Source: Isoetes taiwanensis (lineage: Eukaryota; Streptophyta; Lycopodiopsida; Isoetales; Isoetaceae). From it: 64,000 nt of DNA. The notes below the pieces were generated by a model. That model saw only the letters and a program-made list of their open reading frames with translations, ran no database searches and had not been told where the DNA came from. The stretch is from positions 2,139,873-2,203,872 of the forward strand of contig JAJEKV010000048.1 in the NCBI GenBank assembly GCA_021234155.1, written 5' to 3'. This document shows, piece by piece, positions 23,700-38,171 of the stretch. Position numbers and translations under genes: made by a program. Numbering within the stretch: position 1 is the stretch's first letter; each line of letters opens with the position of its first letter.

Positions 23700-24263
23700 T
23701 CAATGTAATTCCCATTTCACTTTCCCCCTGGCACGCCACTTCTTCCACATGGGACAGTCTCCGAACTTCTTGATCCACAAATTACAATCTCCAAGGATGC
23801 AAGCCTTCTTGTGAAACTCATCTAATTCACTCTTTGACACAATATAGATCTCCACAAGCCTCAGATTTGCAATTTTATGCTCGTGGTGCCCTCGTGATTG
23901 ACTATGCGTTCATGTGATCTACAAACATCGCAGTGCAAGTGCAATTCTTCGATGCTTGGTTCTCATCCCATTGAGTCCATCCACTAGCATTTGCATCTCA
24001 CGCGGATGAATGCAATAAAGACCATATTGAAGTCCTTCAATTTCACAACAAACCAGTGGTTTTAGCTTCCTCAAAAGCTCAAGACTTAATCTTAATTTCT
24101 CGATACGTTGGTCCGTAAACCCTTGAACAATAGCACTGCATGAAATGAACACTAAACTCGTTAGGATGTATACCACACTAAAACCATGCACTATAGCACA
24201 TGCCCCACACTCATCATATTCACTTAACGAAGCACTCTTTAGTGTTGTAGAAGACACACACAC
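23700..24263 (-). pseudogene. unassigned minus-strand coding-like segments
   Basis: On the minus strand, an acceptor-like TTTCATGCAG near 24137 opens a frame with QGFTDQRIEKLRLSLELLRK and later EIEGLQYGLYCIHPREMQ, down to about 23937. A second frame (about 23880-23705) gives KIANLRLVEIYIVSKSELDE followed by KKACILGDCNLWIKKFGD and PMWKKWRARGKVKWELH. The composition looks like real protein and the two pieces are adjacent and in order, so they may be neighbouring exons. I do not recognise the family. It could be host gene debris or a transposable-element protein. Confidence 0.3.
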
Positions 24264-24309
24264 TATTGAATATTACTCACATTACTACCATTACCATTCT
24301 CACCACACA

Positions 24310-24810
24310 CCAAAATGGTGGTGGTGTGGGAGGGTGGTGGAGTGTGGGTGGTGGGGGGGGTGGTAAGATGGAGTGGTGTGTGGTGGTGGTGTTTGTAGTG
24401 GTGTGGTGGTATGGATGTGGTGTGGTGGAGTGTGGTGGTGGTGGTGTGGTTGTGGGGGTGGTAGTGGTGGTGGTGTGTGCAGTGGTGTATGGTAGTATGA
24501 TGTGGTGTGGTGGTGGGTGTGGTGGTGGTGGTGGTGGTGGTGGTGGTGGTGGTGGTGGTGGTGGTGGTGTGTGGTGCCGTGGTGGGGGAGTGTGGTGGTG
24601 GTGGTGTGGTGTGGTGTTGTGGATTGTGGTGTGATGTGGTGTGTGGTGGAGGTGGTGGTGGTGGTGGAGTGTGGTGGAGGGGTGTGGTGGGATATGGTGG
24701 AGTGTGGTGGAGTGTGGTGGTAATGGCAATGTGGTGCATGTGGTGGTAATGGTGGTCGCAAAGATGTGGTGGCAGTCTATGGTGGTGGGATAGGATGATG
24801 GGGTGTGGTG
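24310..24810. repeat. GGT/GGTGTGG-rich array with a pure (GGT)n core
   Basis: About 500 bases of GTGG, TGGTGG and GGTGTGG units, with an uninterrupted (GGT)n core at about 24520-24569 and a run of eight G near 24353. It is the complement in composition of the CAC-rich array at 17495-17840. Long open frames here are repeat by-products. Confidence 0.95.
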
Positions 24811-26985
24811 ATTAACATGCACACACCCACATGACAACACCATGGACATAACGCACCCCCACAATCGCGACCGCACCGCACCGCGACCGCATCTATCACG
24901 CATAATTCACACACCACACCACACATCATATCACATCACTTTTATCCTATTTCGCCTGGACAAAAAATCTACCCAGGCCTCGGTTCCCATAAACATTTCT
25001 GAAATTGCATAATTCCCCGATAATAATTACATTCCTCTTCTTATCATTAGAAAAGGATCTCAATAGTCCTAAATCCTCGCTCCATTTTGGCTGCTTCATT
25101 CTGCTAATTCAAACAAGTCTATTCCAGCAAATATAGGGATGTTCGTGAGATCACTACGCTATTCTGTAGTGAGCGAGGAGTGGCATTCGACATATGTTAA
25201 ATAGAGCTCGGTGGACTCAATCTCCGGCTATAAGTACGCGTGAAATCCACCTTCTTTGTCGATTGAATCCAACCTAAAGGCATACAATGCACTAGATGGC
25301 CGGGCCTTCAATGGCTAAGTGCTTGGGGCTCCATTGGATGTGAAGAGAGCTCTCTGGGACAAGGTCCATGACCTTATAAGTTACATCACGCCGCGAAGGC
25401 AACCGTTTATTTTGAGCCCTCTTCATTACTTGTCCGCTTCCGAAGCCCTGCACCGCCAGAAATTCTTCATAAGCTGCGTTTCTACCACCGTGGGATGCAG
25501 AAGTACCGACAAACCTCATCCCGTTAAATTCCGTGGGATGACCGCAGTAAAGCTTAGATGCTTTTTAAGGCGTAAAACAAAAATTTTGATGCAATTCCGG
25601 CCTTTGTTACCACGCAAAGAGATTTCCTCGCTTCTTAGGAAATGAATGTAAATTTAGTTCTCTGCACGTAGCTTTCAATGGAAAGCCAAATTTTGTAAAG
25701 CCAAATTTTGTAAGATCCTTTTTAATATATTATACTTTCCAATGTAGAAATACTAATCCCACAAAATTTGTCCTTATTCAACAAAAATTTGTACTTCTAG
25801 GATCAGTTAGTTATCTATCATTCTCAAATATTTTTAATCAAAAGACACACACCCAAAGAAAGGAGTAATCAATTCTGCCATGTTCTAATATTCCAAACAT
25901 TAAATATTGCATTTCGTGACCAGAGTCAATCACACACAATTCACATGCCGATACAAGATACAACTACAAAGAATCGCATAACACACAACCACCCACATGC
26001 ACCACCACACTAAGCCATAACTAAGAAAAACATGAATAACAGTAAACAAATCCAACCCTCGATTCCCTCCTGCATAGTGGGCAACATGTTCTTTCTCTTA
26101 CATTTCTCTCAATCTTCTAGTTCTAACATCCTTTGTGTTAGGAGACACTCCGTGTTCTCAATCCAAAAATTTTGAATCTTTTTCTATATGTTCATCCAAA
26201 TTGCATCAATCTTTTAGCCCTCTTGTAAGAAAACCCATTTCCCACCATTGTAACTGAATCTCTTCCTCTTTTCGCTTTGCGTGTTTCTTGGGTGAACACC
26301 TAATACCTTTCCAAGATTCACGGGCCGATTTTGTCACTTGTTTCGACCGCACGGGCGTGGTAATACGTGACATTGCAAGGCAGCTATTCTTGGCTGCTAG
26401 GCGCTCATTGCCGCGTAGAGTTTTGATACCGCATGGAGACCCAGAGGCTCCTTATAATCCATGCTGCTCTTGGTTTCCAAATCCCTTTAATTCTTCATCT
26501 ATGAATTTTCCAATGTTTTATCCCCTCAAAAACTCAAGTAAAATTTCTTTCTTCATGCTATCCTCTATCTTCCCTTACGTCCTGCTTATGGAAAGACGCT
26601 AGCAAATTAAGGACACACGACGCTTTTAATCGCTTGCATTTCTTGGATGAACCGGATCCGCCACCCCCGCAAGCCTTCCATTTTTCTTCTTCTCTTCTTC
26701 TCCTCCTCGCCTTTTCTTCAACATTTCGCTTCCTGGTTCTTCTTCTCGCTTTCTCCCCGCTCTAAAATGCCGGTTTGTGGATAGATTACCTCATTGACAT
26801 CCATATCCACAATGGATTGGAGTCAAGTAAACAGGAGGAGCTAAAGAATGTCGACGTAGGCAAAGAATGTGAAGGGGCCAAAGAATAGAATTTGAATTTG
26901 AATTTTAGTTTTTGAAATTAGAATTTCCCACAAATTGGAACTCTATTCTTAAATAACTAAGAAGAGCCGGTGCCATAATTATACT
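24811..26985. other. no recognised gene
   Basis: Mixed-composition sequence. A CACACC-rich remnant runs to about 24940. Open frames of up to ~108 codons (25319-25645 and 26288-26602, both +) show no recognisable domain. Confidence 0.45.
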
Positions 26986-26989
26986 TTCA

Positions 26990-28060
26990 TACTACAAAGT
27001 GGTGGATGCAATGCCACATTTTGGGGACAGATGCTCAATTGAACACCATTATAGTGTGCTTTTACTCCCCACATTGCATCCCATGCCAGTGGATCCCTTT
27101 GGGTGAAGGCCAAGCCCTCGGCCCTTTCCTCATTCATCCATTGACGCACAAGTGGCGAGCAAATGGTGTGCCTACCAGGTTCCGTGATGGTATAATGAGG
27201 CAAGACGTTGACGGAATGAGTTCACGCTGAAGTTCCTCCCTCCTTCGCTGGGACCGCGGGTATTTGGGAAAAGTAGTCAGCTTATACTTCCTCCACACCC
27301 ACAACACGTGCTCCTCAGACCGGGTGGTTCATGGCAAGAAATAAGGAGGAGCACCCGCGCACTCGAGCGTATGTAGCCAGCCGCTTCATCTCAAAGTGTT
27401 GCTCCATCGCCAAAGTGGCCTTTGGCTATCCTCGGTGCCTTATCGAAAAGCAAATCGGGCGAGCGTGGGTATGGGATAAATTGCTCCATCCTAAGCTATC
27501 TATTTTGTGGTGGCGCATCATTCCATAGATGCGCAGGCGCGTAAACACCGCTTGTTCATCGATTTCGGCCCGTAAGTCTCTCGCGGATCCGCCTCTTGCA
27601 TACGCCGCAGGAATGAGACACCGGAGCACCGCTTTTGTGTCACCACATGCTCACTTCAAGTGTGCTGGGATTTGAGCCCTTTCCATTGTGACTTGAATAG
27701 TCGCTATGTCCTACTATCAAGATATCCTAGTTCTTGGGAACAAGCTGCAAAGAGGGCTTTCCACTTAGCATCCGCGGATCATCCGTCCATCCGAAGAGAA
27801 AATCTCCTCATCTTTAAGGGACAGTCTTTTCGTGATAATAATAAGTGCTTAGCTTATGCTCGTAGGCCCATTGTAAAGGCGCATAAGTGTTCTTCCTTAA
27901 AGGAGGACGCCAAGAGTGCAAGTTATTTTGGGAGAGCCGTATATCTCAGATTCACACAGCAAACAAATTGTGCTCGTGGTGATATATATTCTCCGCTTTT
28001 CTATGTTATGTATGTGGTGGGTAGTATGTTCTTAGTGGACATCTTCCAAATCGGGTTTTG
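26990..28060 (+). mobile_element. L1-type LINE 3' region (post-RT domain and zf-RVT), decayed
   Basis: The key motif is AWVWDKLLHPKLSILWWRII (about 27460-27523), the conserved Trp-rich start of the zf-RVT region of plant L1 LINEs. Degraded Cys/His positions follow near 27570-27665. A long open frame (27660-28061) then contains RYPSSWEQAAKRAFHLASAD and RENLLIFKGQSFRDNNKCLA, consistent with the extreme C-terminus. Upstream, GPFLIHPLTHKWRANGVPTR and FRDGIMRQDVDG (about 27120-27220) fit the connector before the zinc finger. There is no RT here, so it is a 5'-truncated copy. It shares the LLHPKxSxLWWxII motif with the minus-strand fragment at 44730-45180. Confidence 0.7.
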
Positions 28061-28086
28061 AGTCCCTATGTACCTTTTGTATTCTT

Positions 28087-30656
<2,570 letters not shown>

Positions 30657-30798
30657 CGCATTCTGCGATCAAGTAGTCAAATCCCAAATGTATTTAATGT
30701 AAGTGGTTGGGGGCAGGGCCCAACCAAGCAATGTAGTGTGGTGTGTGGTCAGTTACGTCCGGGCTTGGATGTCAGCCAGTATGCTGACGCTAAAAACT

Positions 30799-30816
30799 AC
30801 TATCTATCTATCTACA
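30799..30816. repeat. short (ATCT)n run
   Basis: ACTATCTATCTATCTACAC marks the boundary between the DNA downstream of the LINE and the copia remnant. Confidence 0.7.
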
Positions 30817-30849
30817 CTCCAAAGCCCTATTCTCTCTCTATCTCATGCA

Positions 30850-31400
30850 TTTTTACGATTTTCCTTGGGGACATGAACATATCCTACACAACCATAAGTT
30901 TTAAACATGTCATAGTTTGGTGTATTACCATTCCACATCTCTTCTGGTGGTTTGCATTCAATACTTCTAGACGGAAATTCATAAGCACAGTTGTTTTGAC
31001 AGCTTCATCCAAAAGGAAATTTGATATACCTGATTGTTTGAGCATGGAGTGTACTACATTAAGTATAGTTCTGTTCTTCCTTTCTGCTATCCTGTTGAGG
31101 TGTAAATCTGCATGTCAATTGTCTTTTGATTCCTCGATCTCTGAAATATTTTTTAAAAGTTCCTGATAGGCACTCACCTCCACTATCAAACCTGATGCAC
31201 TTTATTTTCCCACATGTCTATCTCTCAACCTCTTATTCAAATATCTTATATGCATCAAAAGCTTGATCTTTTTGCCTTAATAAGTAGCACTTAGTTTTCC
31301 TAGAAGGTCATCTATAAAACAATGAAGTATCTTTTTCCAGTTATGCTTGTTACAATTATAGGACCACATTACGTTAGCAAATACAAAATTTTGATTGAAA
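30850..31400 (-). mobile_element. Ty1/copia integrase remnant
   Basis: The minus strand encodes a collinear copia-type integrase core. It has LHCFIDDLLGK (first catalytic Asp, about 31330-31297), then GKIKCIRFDSGGEC (second Asp) leading into GTFKKYFRDRGIKRQL (about 31207-31107). FTPQQDSRKEEQN follows with the Glu of the D-D-E triad near 31090, and then NTPNYDMFKTYGCVGYVHVP (about 30950-30885). Stops interrupt the frame after EEQNYT and between other blocks. The gag, protease and RT parts and any LTR were not found nearby. Confidence 0.82.
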
Positions 31401-31545
31401 AAAAAAATGAATAAAAAAATTTATGTCAGTTTGTTTTTTCCAAACTATTGTTTGTAATGTCGAGGTATCTAAAAATAGATAAAGAGAAAATGCAATCATA
31501 TAGGCTTAGGATTAGAAATCCATTGTCCTCAAAGATAAAATACAG

Positions 31546-31875
31546 ATGCTGAGCCCTTTGGAAATTATAGATGCCTTGTTTTGGGTCAAGAGAGAGGTTA
31601 TCAATTGTAAAGTTCTTGAAAAGCTCCTTGCAGACCCAGCCATTTGGGAGTATAACAGGGAGCTCAAGATGTTTCTCGTCGAGAAGCTGATAATTTATGA
31701 AAATGTTAGAGACTCCTGGATGGTTCAGTTGCTGGATGCGCCTGCCCTAGATCCTCTAGAGTTGGATCGCCTGATGTTCGAACATACTGGAGAGGCTTTT
31801 GCAGTTATTTTCACTGGATGGGGTGCTGGACGACTGAGTTCTTGGTTGAATCTAAACTTTGAAGCTAAACTTTGA
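31546..31875 (+). CDS. unrecognised 109-residue ORF
   Basis: An ATG-initiated open frame with protein-like composition: MLSPLEIIDALFWVKREVIN, then KVLEKLLADPAIWEYNREL and later LDPLELDRLMFEHTGEAFAV. It has an even spread of hydrophobic and charged residues suggestive of amphipathic helices, and no low complexity. I see no signal peptide or membrane span. I do not recognise a family. It could be an exon of a decayed gene. No promoter or splice evidence decides this. Confidence 0.3.
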   Translation: MLSPLEIIDALFWVKREVINCKVLEKLLADPAIWEYNRELKMFLVEKLIIYENVRDSWMVQLLDAPALDPLELDRLMFEHTGEAFAVIFTGWGAGRLSSWLNLNFEAKL

Positions 31876-34800
31876 TACTTATTTAATATTTCTAGTTATT
31901 CCCAAAAACTCTGTTTAAAGTGCTTAATCCTTGAGATTTTGGTTCCTCCCCCCATGGAGGTGTTTAGTAGATGGTTTATAACTTCTACTTGATTTCTGAG
32001 ATTTTAATTTCAATTTTGTATATTACCATGTATCTTTACAAGTAATATATATACACTACCGTTTCACCCCCACGCCCCAAAAAAAGGAGATCTAGTTCTT
32101 AACTCCAGCCCTTTACTGATATGATTAACCAAGATGGTCGCGACCCAAACCCAGCCTATCGAATGAAACAACCCTATACCTTTACAAACCCCAATCTACA
32201 AACCTTATAGCTTTGCATGAAAAAGCTTCAGCATGCTTCAATCAAGCCATGGCACTATCTCTTGCAATGAATGCTGCAATGGCAAAGGAACAATCAAACT
32301 AGAAGCAAACAAATCTGCAGTTTTGCATGCATGATGCCCACTAGAACAGGTGTAGTAGTTGCAGAAGCACTTAAGAGACCAGCAAACACGGGCATTATTT
32401 TGGTGATAAATGATGCATTAATAGAGGGGCCATCGCCAAACTCCAAAAGCATTGGGTAGAGCTCAGGGCACTTAAGTTATATGATTAGTCCGCTGGATTC
32501 AAACAGCCTCCTCTTGACATTTGCCGCAGTGTTTAGTCTGGATTCTCCTTTGAAAGGAACCTTTAGTTTCCATGGCATAGACCGAATAATCCTTAAGCAG
32601 TACCTGATCATAACCTTGCTCTGCCTAGCAAGAAAAATCCTAATATGGCTTCAAATGCCATGTAGGCTGCCCAGTTGATCTGGGCATCCCGGACTTGTGC
32701 TACACCATGGCTACTTCGTGACAAGCGACCTGGGAAAAAATGCTAATTGTTTAATGCAAATTATGGCATAATGCATATAAGTTTGTGAAGCATGGAAGTT
32801 GTTCCAAGTCATGCAATTTCTAAGTTGAGCGATAAAGGTTTAAGCTACAAGGAGTTGCATAAATCAAAGGGAAAGCATGTCGATAACAACAAAATGTAGA
32901 AGTTGTGGATCCAAAGGTAACTGGCAAGGTATGTTATAAGTTCAAGTTATTGAAGGAAAACAGGAAGAAGGAATTCCTCTCAGTTTACAAAAAAATACAT
33001 TAGCGTAACAAGGTTCTTGAAGGGCAGATACCTCAAGCATTGGCTGTGGCATTCTTTTTACGTGGCACTAGTTGTGAAATCAATTGGATAAGCTGCAACA
33101 GCAATAAGAATACTCCAAACTCGCACAAACAGCTTAAAACTTCACAAGAACTCCCAAAAATGCGTAAGAACTCTGGCGCTTGTAGGCGCTCACCAAGTGC
33201 CAACTGAATCAGTAAGTTTGGAGTCCTAATATATCCAAAATTTGCAACAAAGATGACACCAGAAGCTCTGGAAACGAAAATTGTCGACAACGAAAAGGAA
33301 GTAAAAATTTCAAGATGGGCTAAAATTTCATCCAAGAATTTTTCTAGTTGGAAATTTCGCACCTGAAAATTTCAGCTAGAAATTTCATGCAGAAATTTCC
33401 ACGTAAAATTTCTCCTTCCAAAATTAGTCATGACATAAACATGAAGGAGTAAATTAGTTTTGATGAATTTCTTCTTTACGAAGGCTAAGGGCCTCTAGCT
33501 AGAGTCTTTAATAGGATTTCTAGTGTGATCCATATGCTTTAAGCTTTAGCTAGCAGTTTCATTCGAATAGTCCACTTAACTGAAAACAATTTTGATAAGA
33601 GCTTGTTTTACTAATAATGTGTGGCCAATTAAAAATCGTATATTTATAACTTATGGTTGTTGAAGGTTATGTGGTGTAGTCGTATTTAAATATCGTGAAT
33701 GCCGAGCACGCTGCGAGCTTTCCTCGCATGGCACCGTGCTGACGCTTTTAATTCTAATTTGGTTCGTTGCAGCTATTGGGCTCCGCGATAACATGAGATG
33801 GGGATGCCTTTGGTTCTTGTTTGCTTCATCCGCAGTAGCGGCGACAGTGGATGTATTGCTTGTGTTTTTGTATACAAGAAACAATCGGCTTAAATTCTCG
33901 GGTGTCACCAGGCTTCTACTTCTACACCCCTCAAATTCCTAAGCCCCGGGTGTTTCTGAAACGCGGAAAAACAGTGGGTAGGCAAATTGCCAAGCAGTTG
34001 AAAAAAAAATGGCAAGAATGCTCGTTGAAACGACTCGGCCGTGAAATCTATGTTTATCTCAAGGTAATGTACAAAGAAAACTCCACTATTCGTGAAGAAA
34101 AAGCCGCCCCACATCTCTTTTAAAAGAAGATGTGCCACGGTCGGGCCAGATGACTCCGCTGACGCCGCAGAATTCTCGCCACCCTCGCTTTTTACGCTTT
34201 GTTGCCTTTGTTTTGCATCATGTACGCGTGAGGGCGCCGAGCAAGGGCAAGGCCTCACGCTTCATGCTCATGCCCCTATTGGTTCCATGCCGGCGATCCG
34301 TAGCTCGCAATGATGTCTTAGCATTAATTCGGGGCAGACTTGGAGCAACGTTCGCTTCGAGCGGTTGTCAGAGAATCTGTAGTAATCAATCTCTATTTTT
34401 TCATATATTGCATTGAATTCTGACCGTTTTAGCACACATCCATATCAAATTTTAATTGTATAGTTTTCATGGCATTGGCAATGCTCGCACGAGCCGTCCA
34501 GAAGCATAAGCAGCCCGCTTATGCAAGAGCAAGTTGAGCCTGCATTCCCATAAAGCCAATCAGCGGGTCTGTTATCAAGCCAAAATTCATGTGGATGATG
34601 CAATTTAACCGCCTGTGGCCGCATGTACTGCGTCGAATTAAACCGATTGTGAAGCTTCAGATAGGGTTAATCAGAGACGTCCTCTTCATGGCATTCTAAA
34701 TAAGCCCCGATCATTGGATTGAAACTTGTTTTGCTAATAATATGACGTAGGCCAAAATTGAAACATGGAAGCAATGAATCTTAGAAGCCTACTATTTAAT

Positions 34801-37700
34801 ATTAGGTGGCAAAAATCATATACTACGCAGAGAAAGGAACCTCAATGTTACAAGGTCTTATGCCAGGTCTAAAATGAAATGCATAGATATCTGGCATCTG
34901 CAGGTGTAAATGGGATTAAAGATGATGTTCAAACTATATTAGAGGCTATGGGGTCAGGTCATGGCAGATGGATGAAACTGAACAGCCAGTCCCATCAAGC
35001 TTTAGGAAAATCGAATTCTCCTAAATTATCTTGAAATTTGTCTGGAAAATTGCAAGCAATCTATCGCCGCCACCTTTTCCGCATAATAGATGCATAAACC
35101 GTAGATGAGCCATACTACGATTCGCTTTTTCTTCCTCGCAATGCTTCTATCATCTACTTTGTAATCGTATAACATCTTTTGCATGATTTACTATCGAAGA
35201 GTGTTCTCGATGCCCGCTTGATGAAAAGGAAGCATTTGCCGAGCATGGGCTATACTATTCAACAATTTTTCGTTCTCTACATCCTCTATATCCTGAAAAA
35301 CCCAATAGAAGTCTATATGTACTATGTAACTATTATCTTTGAAAATTTTTACTAATAGTACTCGGTTGCATTATAAGATCTTCTGTCATGTTCTTACCTA
35401 ATGCCCTTCAACTAGGCTATATCAGCATGCCAGTAGAGGGTCTCTTGCTGATTCGGTACTGCAAAATTATATAAATAGGATCTACCAATTATTGGGCATT
35501 TGGTTTCAAAAGTAGGCCCATCTGACTAGCCTGATAGCTTCTGATCTATTCCATGCTTGCAAAAGACAAAACAAAAAAAACAAAATCATAATTCTGTTAT
35601 AGTAATAATATAGTCCCTTATGATTTGTAGAAAATTTGGGGAACAAAAAAACTAACCAATGGATGTTGTTCGTAAGAAAATTGGTCACCTTTAACTCTTA
35701 TCTCCTCTGGTAACATGAATTATGGAATCTGGAGAAGCTCCCTTAACATGGCAAGTCACAATGTAATTTGCATAATCAATCTAGCATTAACAAGTTGTCA
35801 TTAGAAAACAAACTGAAGAAGCTGTGCAGACAATTGAGTTGTTAAGTTCGCATTTGTGTTTATCGATAGTTATGACCACCAACATTTTTAACATTTGTAG
35901 AAAGACGAGAAAAGTTACTGAAGTGTTTTTCAAATTCAAGATGGTCCCCAACTCTTAAATGATGTGAACAAACTTTACACACATTACCTAAATGTCAAAG
36001 CAATTCTTGATGTTCATTAAAACTTTAATGGAAACGGGAAATAGTTGTAAAGGGAACATAAACATCTTACCCTATACATCTAACAAATCCAACCCATCAA
36101 CGATCTTATGGCGTTGGTTTATTTACAATAAAATCATCAACACTTCAATTTGACTCTTCTAGGATGCCAATCTAAATAAAAGCTATCCCTCAATTATTCA
36201 AAACAACAAAGACAAGTGTGTTTGTTTCATGAGTCGTGAGGTAGGTAGGTATACGCTGCTTAGGCTCCCTACCCAAAGATGTAAGGTGTGAGTACCTAGT
36301 ATCGCTTCTTCTTCTTGTAATTTATTATTCTCAGATAATATTAATTAACTTGATCTTTCAAAAAATTATTCAAAACAAATGCTTGAACTAATATAAAGTG
36401 TTCAACCCATGTTGCACAGCTTGTGAATGCCGTACGAAGAAAGTTCAACAGCTCTAATATTGTTGAGCTGCTAATGCTGTAGGGACATTACATTACACCC
36501 TAAAGCTTGCTTAGTATTTAATATTGATATGAGGGCAAAGATCACGAATGTAGCCACGAACCAAAAAGCCAAATACAAACGCTTTGGATTTGTTGTCTAC
36601 AGGTTCAATTGGATCGAGAAACTGCCATATTGGCAATTGTTAGCATCAGACTCTATAGTTGCGGATTCATTATAAGAGACTGAAGAAGAGAAGCCAGTAG
36701 AGGATGCCAATAATTTAGCAAAATTGGTAGAGTAAATTTTTGGAAAATTATTCCTAGATAACTTTTTAGAGATGCTTTTCTTAGATAACAAAAAGTATTA
36801 CTAAAATTCACGGTTCTTGATGGCCTATGCACAGATTTGCGCTAGTTTACACCAGAAGAATGGATGGCTAGGTTGCTCTGCAGAGTTTGCGACAAATGCA
36901 AAAAATAAAAAAGATTTTATGTATTTCCACCAGACCGATTATTATAATGTCCTGCATACCTTTCTGTCCCTTACTTACAGAATGCTTATAAATCGAGTCA
37001 TTAGAAAGCTATCCAGATATCTCGGAAACCAGACTTACGATTTAAAGATGGGTAAGTCAATTTATCCCTAAACATCTCTATTGAAGCTCAAACATTACCA
37101 AATAAGGACAATAATCTCGCCCTTTATCCCGCTTCGATTTATGGAAAAGCTTGAATTGCTTTTAGACATATTTGCAGTCGTTTATTGGTTTGGTTGGTTC
37201 CACTGCTCCAACTATTCTAATGTTTGTTCTCTACTCTTCCATCGTTAGACTTTGATTTCTCACAGCCCATGTCCTCTCCATCGAAATTACTTGCACTTGG
37301 AAAACACTAAGTTATTCAAAAGCTCCCGATTAAGTTACCATAAATTTAGCAATAGAAATTTCAATGTTCTAACTCAGTACAATTTTTTGTTCAATGATTT
37401 GATTCAGAATAGAACAACTTTATTTTCAATCTGACAACTTTGTTTTCAAACATCAAACTCATAATATTTCTACTCAGCCCCACGTAGTAGAGCTTAGTGG
37501 TTTTGCAGAGCTTAGAGCCTTTCTTTTCTTTGTTCTATCTCAGAACACTTTCTTTTCAGTTATCTAATTCAGACTAGAACAACTTTCTATTCAATCATTC
37601 AACTCAGAATATTTCTACTCACAGCTTAGACCTTCCATAAAACTTAAGCTTCACGACGACGTAGCAGAGTTTAGAGCTTCGACTATTTCTTTTTGAACGC
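31876..37700. other. long intergenic stretch without a recognised gene
   Basis: AT-rich with scattered short frames. Overlapping plus-strand frames at about 33736-34123 give a hydrophobic segment (LILIWFVAAIGLRDNMRWG) and then a basic one (KRGKTVGRQIAKQLKKKWQE) after a frame change. On the minus strand near 32690-32220 there are protein-like pieces (QINWAAYMAFEAILGFFLL, then ITKIMPVFAGLLSASATTTP) interrupted by stops. I could not assign either to a family. Confidence 0.4.
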
Positions 37701-38075
37701 CCAGTTTTAGCATAGTTGAAACCGATCACAACCTGCTATAATCTCTGGCTCCTTTCAATAAAAGAGCAATATTTGATTATGTTGATTGTGCCCAGCGCCC
37801 AAGTTCCAAACAAATTTTTTTCCAGAGATCTGTCATGCCGTTTCAATGAAGGGAGGTGCTGTTTTGATGAAGGTAGGTGCGCCCAGAACTGCACATACGA
37901 TTCAAGAAGAGTCTAGCAGCTCTCTTCCTCTAAATCATCAAAGCTCCTTGCCTTCCAGCCACAAGTTCATAGTCGTCGCAGACTGCGTCACAAAAGCTCC
38001 CAAAAGCTACGTCAGAAACAACTTGAACAAGGCGCCCTCCCTCTTTTATACGAAGCCAAGGAGAATCCTGGAGGA

Positions 38076-38135
38076 TTCTAGAACCTATAGTAGAAGCTTC
38101 TAGCACCTTCTACACGTACGGAGAAACTTCTAGCA
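38076..38135. promoter_or_regulatory. cluster of heat-shock-element-like motifs
   Basis: Inverted GAA/TTC pentamer patterns occur three times: TTCnnGAA at 38076-38083, GAAnnTTCnnGCAnnTTC at 38093-38110 and GAAnnTTCnnGCA at 38123-38135. Plant heat-shock factors bind alternating nGAAn/nTTCn units. The cluster sits about 1 kb upstream of the invertase start codon. It could also be part of an old LTR. Confidence 0.45.
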
Positions 38136-38165
38136 CAAACTACTTTTAAAAATTTTAAGAGCTTA

Positions 38166-38171
38166 CACGTG
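38166..38171. promoter_or_regulatory. G-box (CACGTG)
   Basis: A palindromic CACGTG core within TTACACGTGTC, the binding core for bZIP and bHLH factors. It lies 31 bases after the last heat-shock-like motif and about 930 bases before the invertase ATG. Confidence 0.4.

Noticed and set aside
24263-24903. His/Thr/Pro-rich and Gly/Val/Trp-rich ORFs of up to 208 residues
   Set aside because: All six frames of a GGT-rich repeat stay open over long distances; this is not evidence of coding.
34092-34416. Two overlapping plus-strand ORFs of 73 and 94 residues
   Set aside because: No family resemblance, the frames overlap each other, and there is no promoter or splice support.
36220-36310. GTAGGTAGGTATACG...CTCCCTACC stem-like sequence considered as a tRNA or small RNA
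   Set aside because: It has no A-box/B-box pair and no cloverleaf arms at the right spacing.
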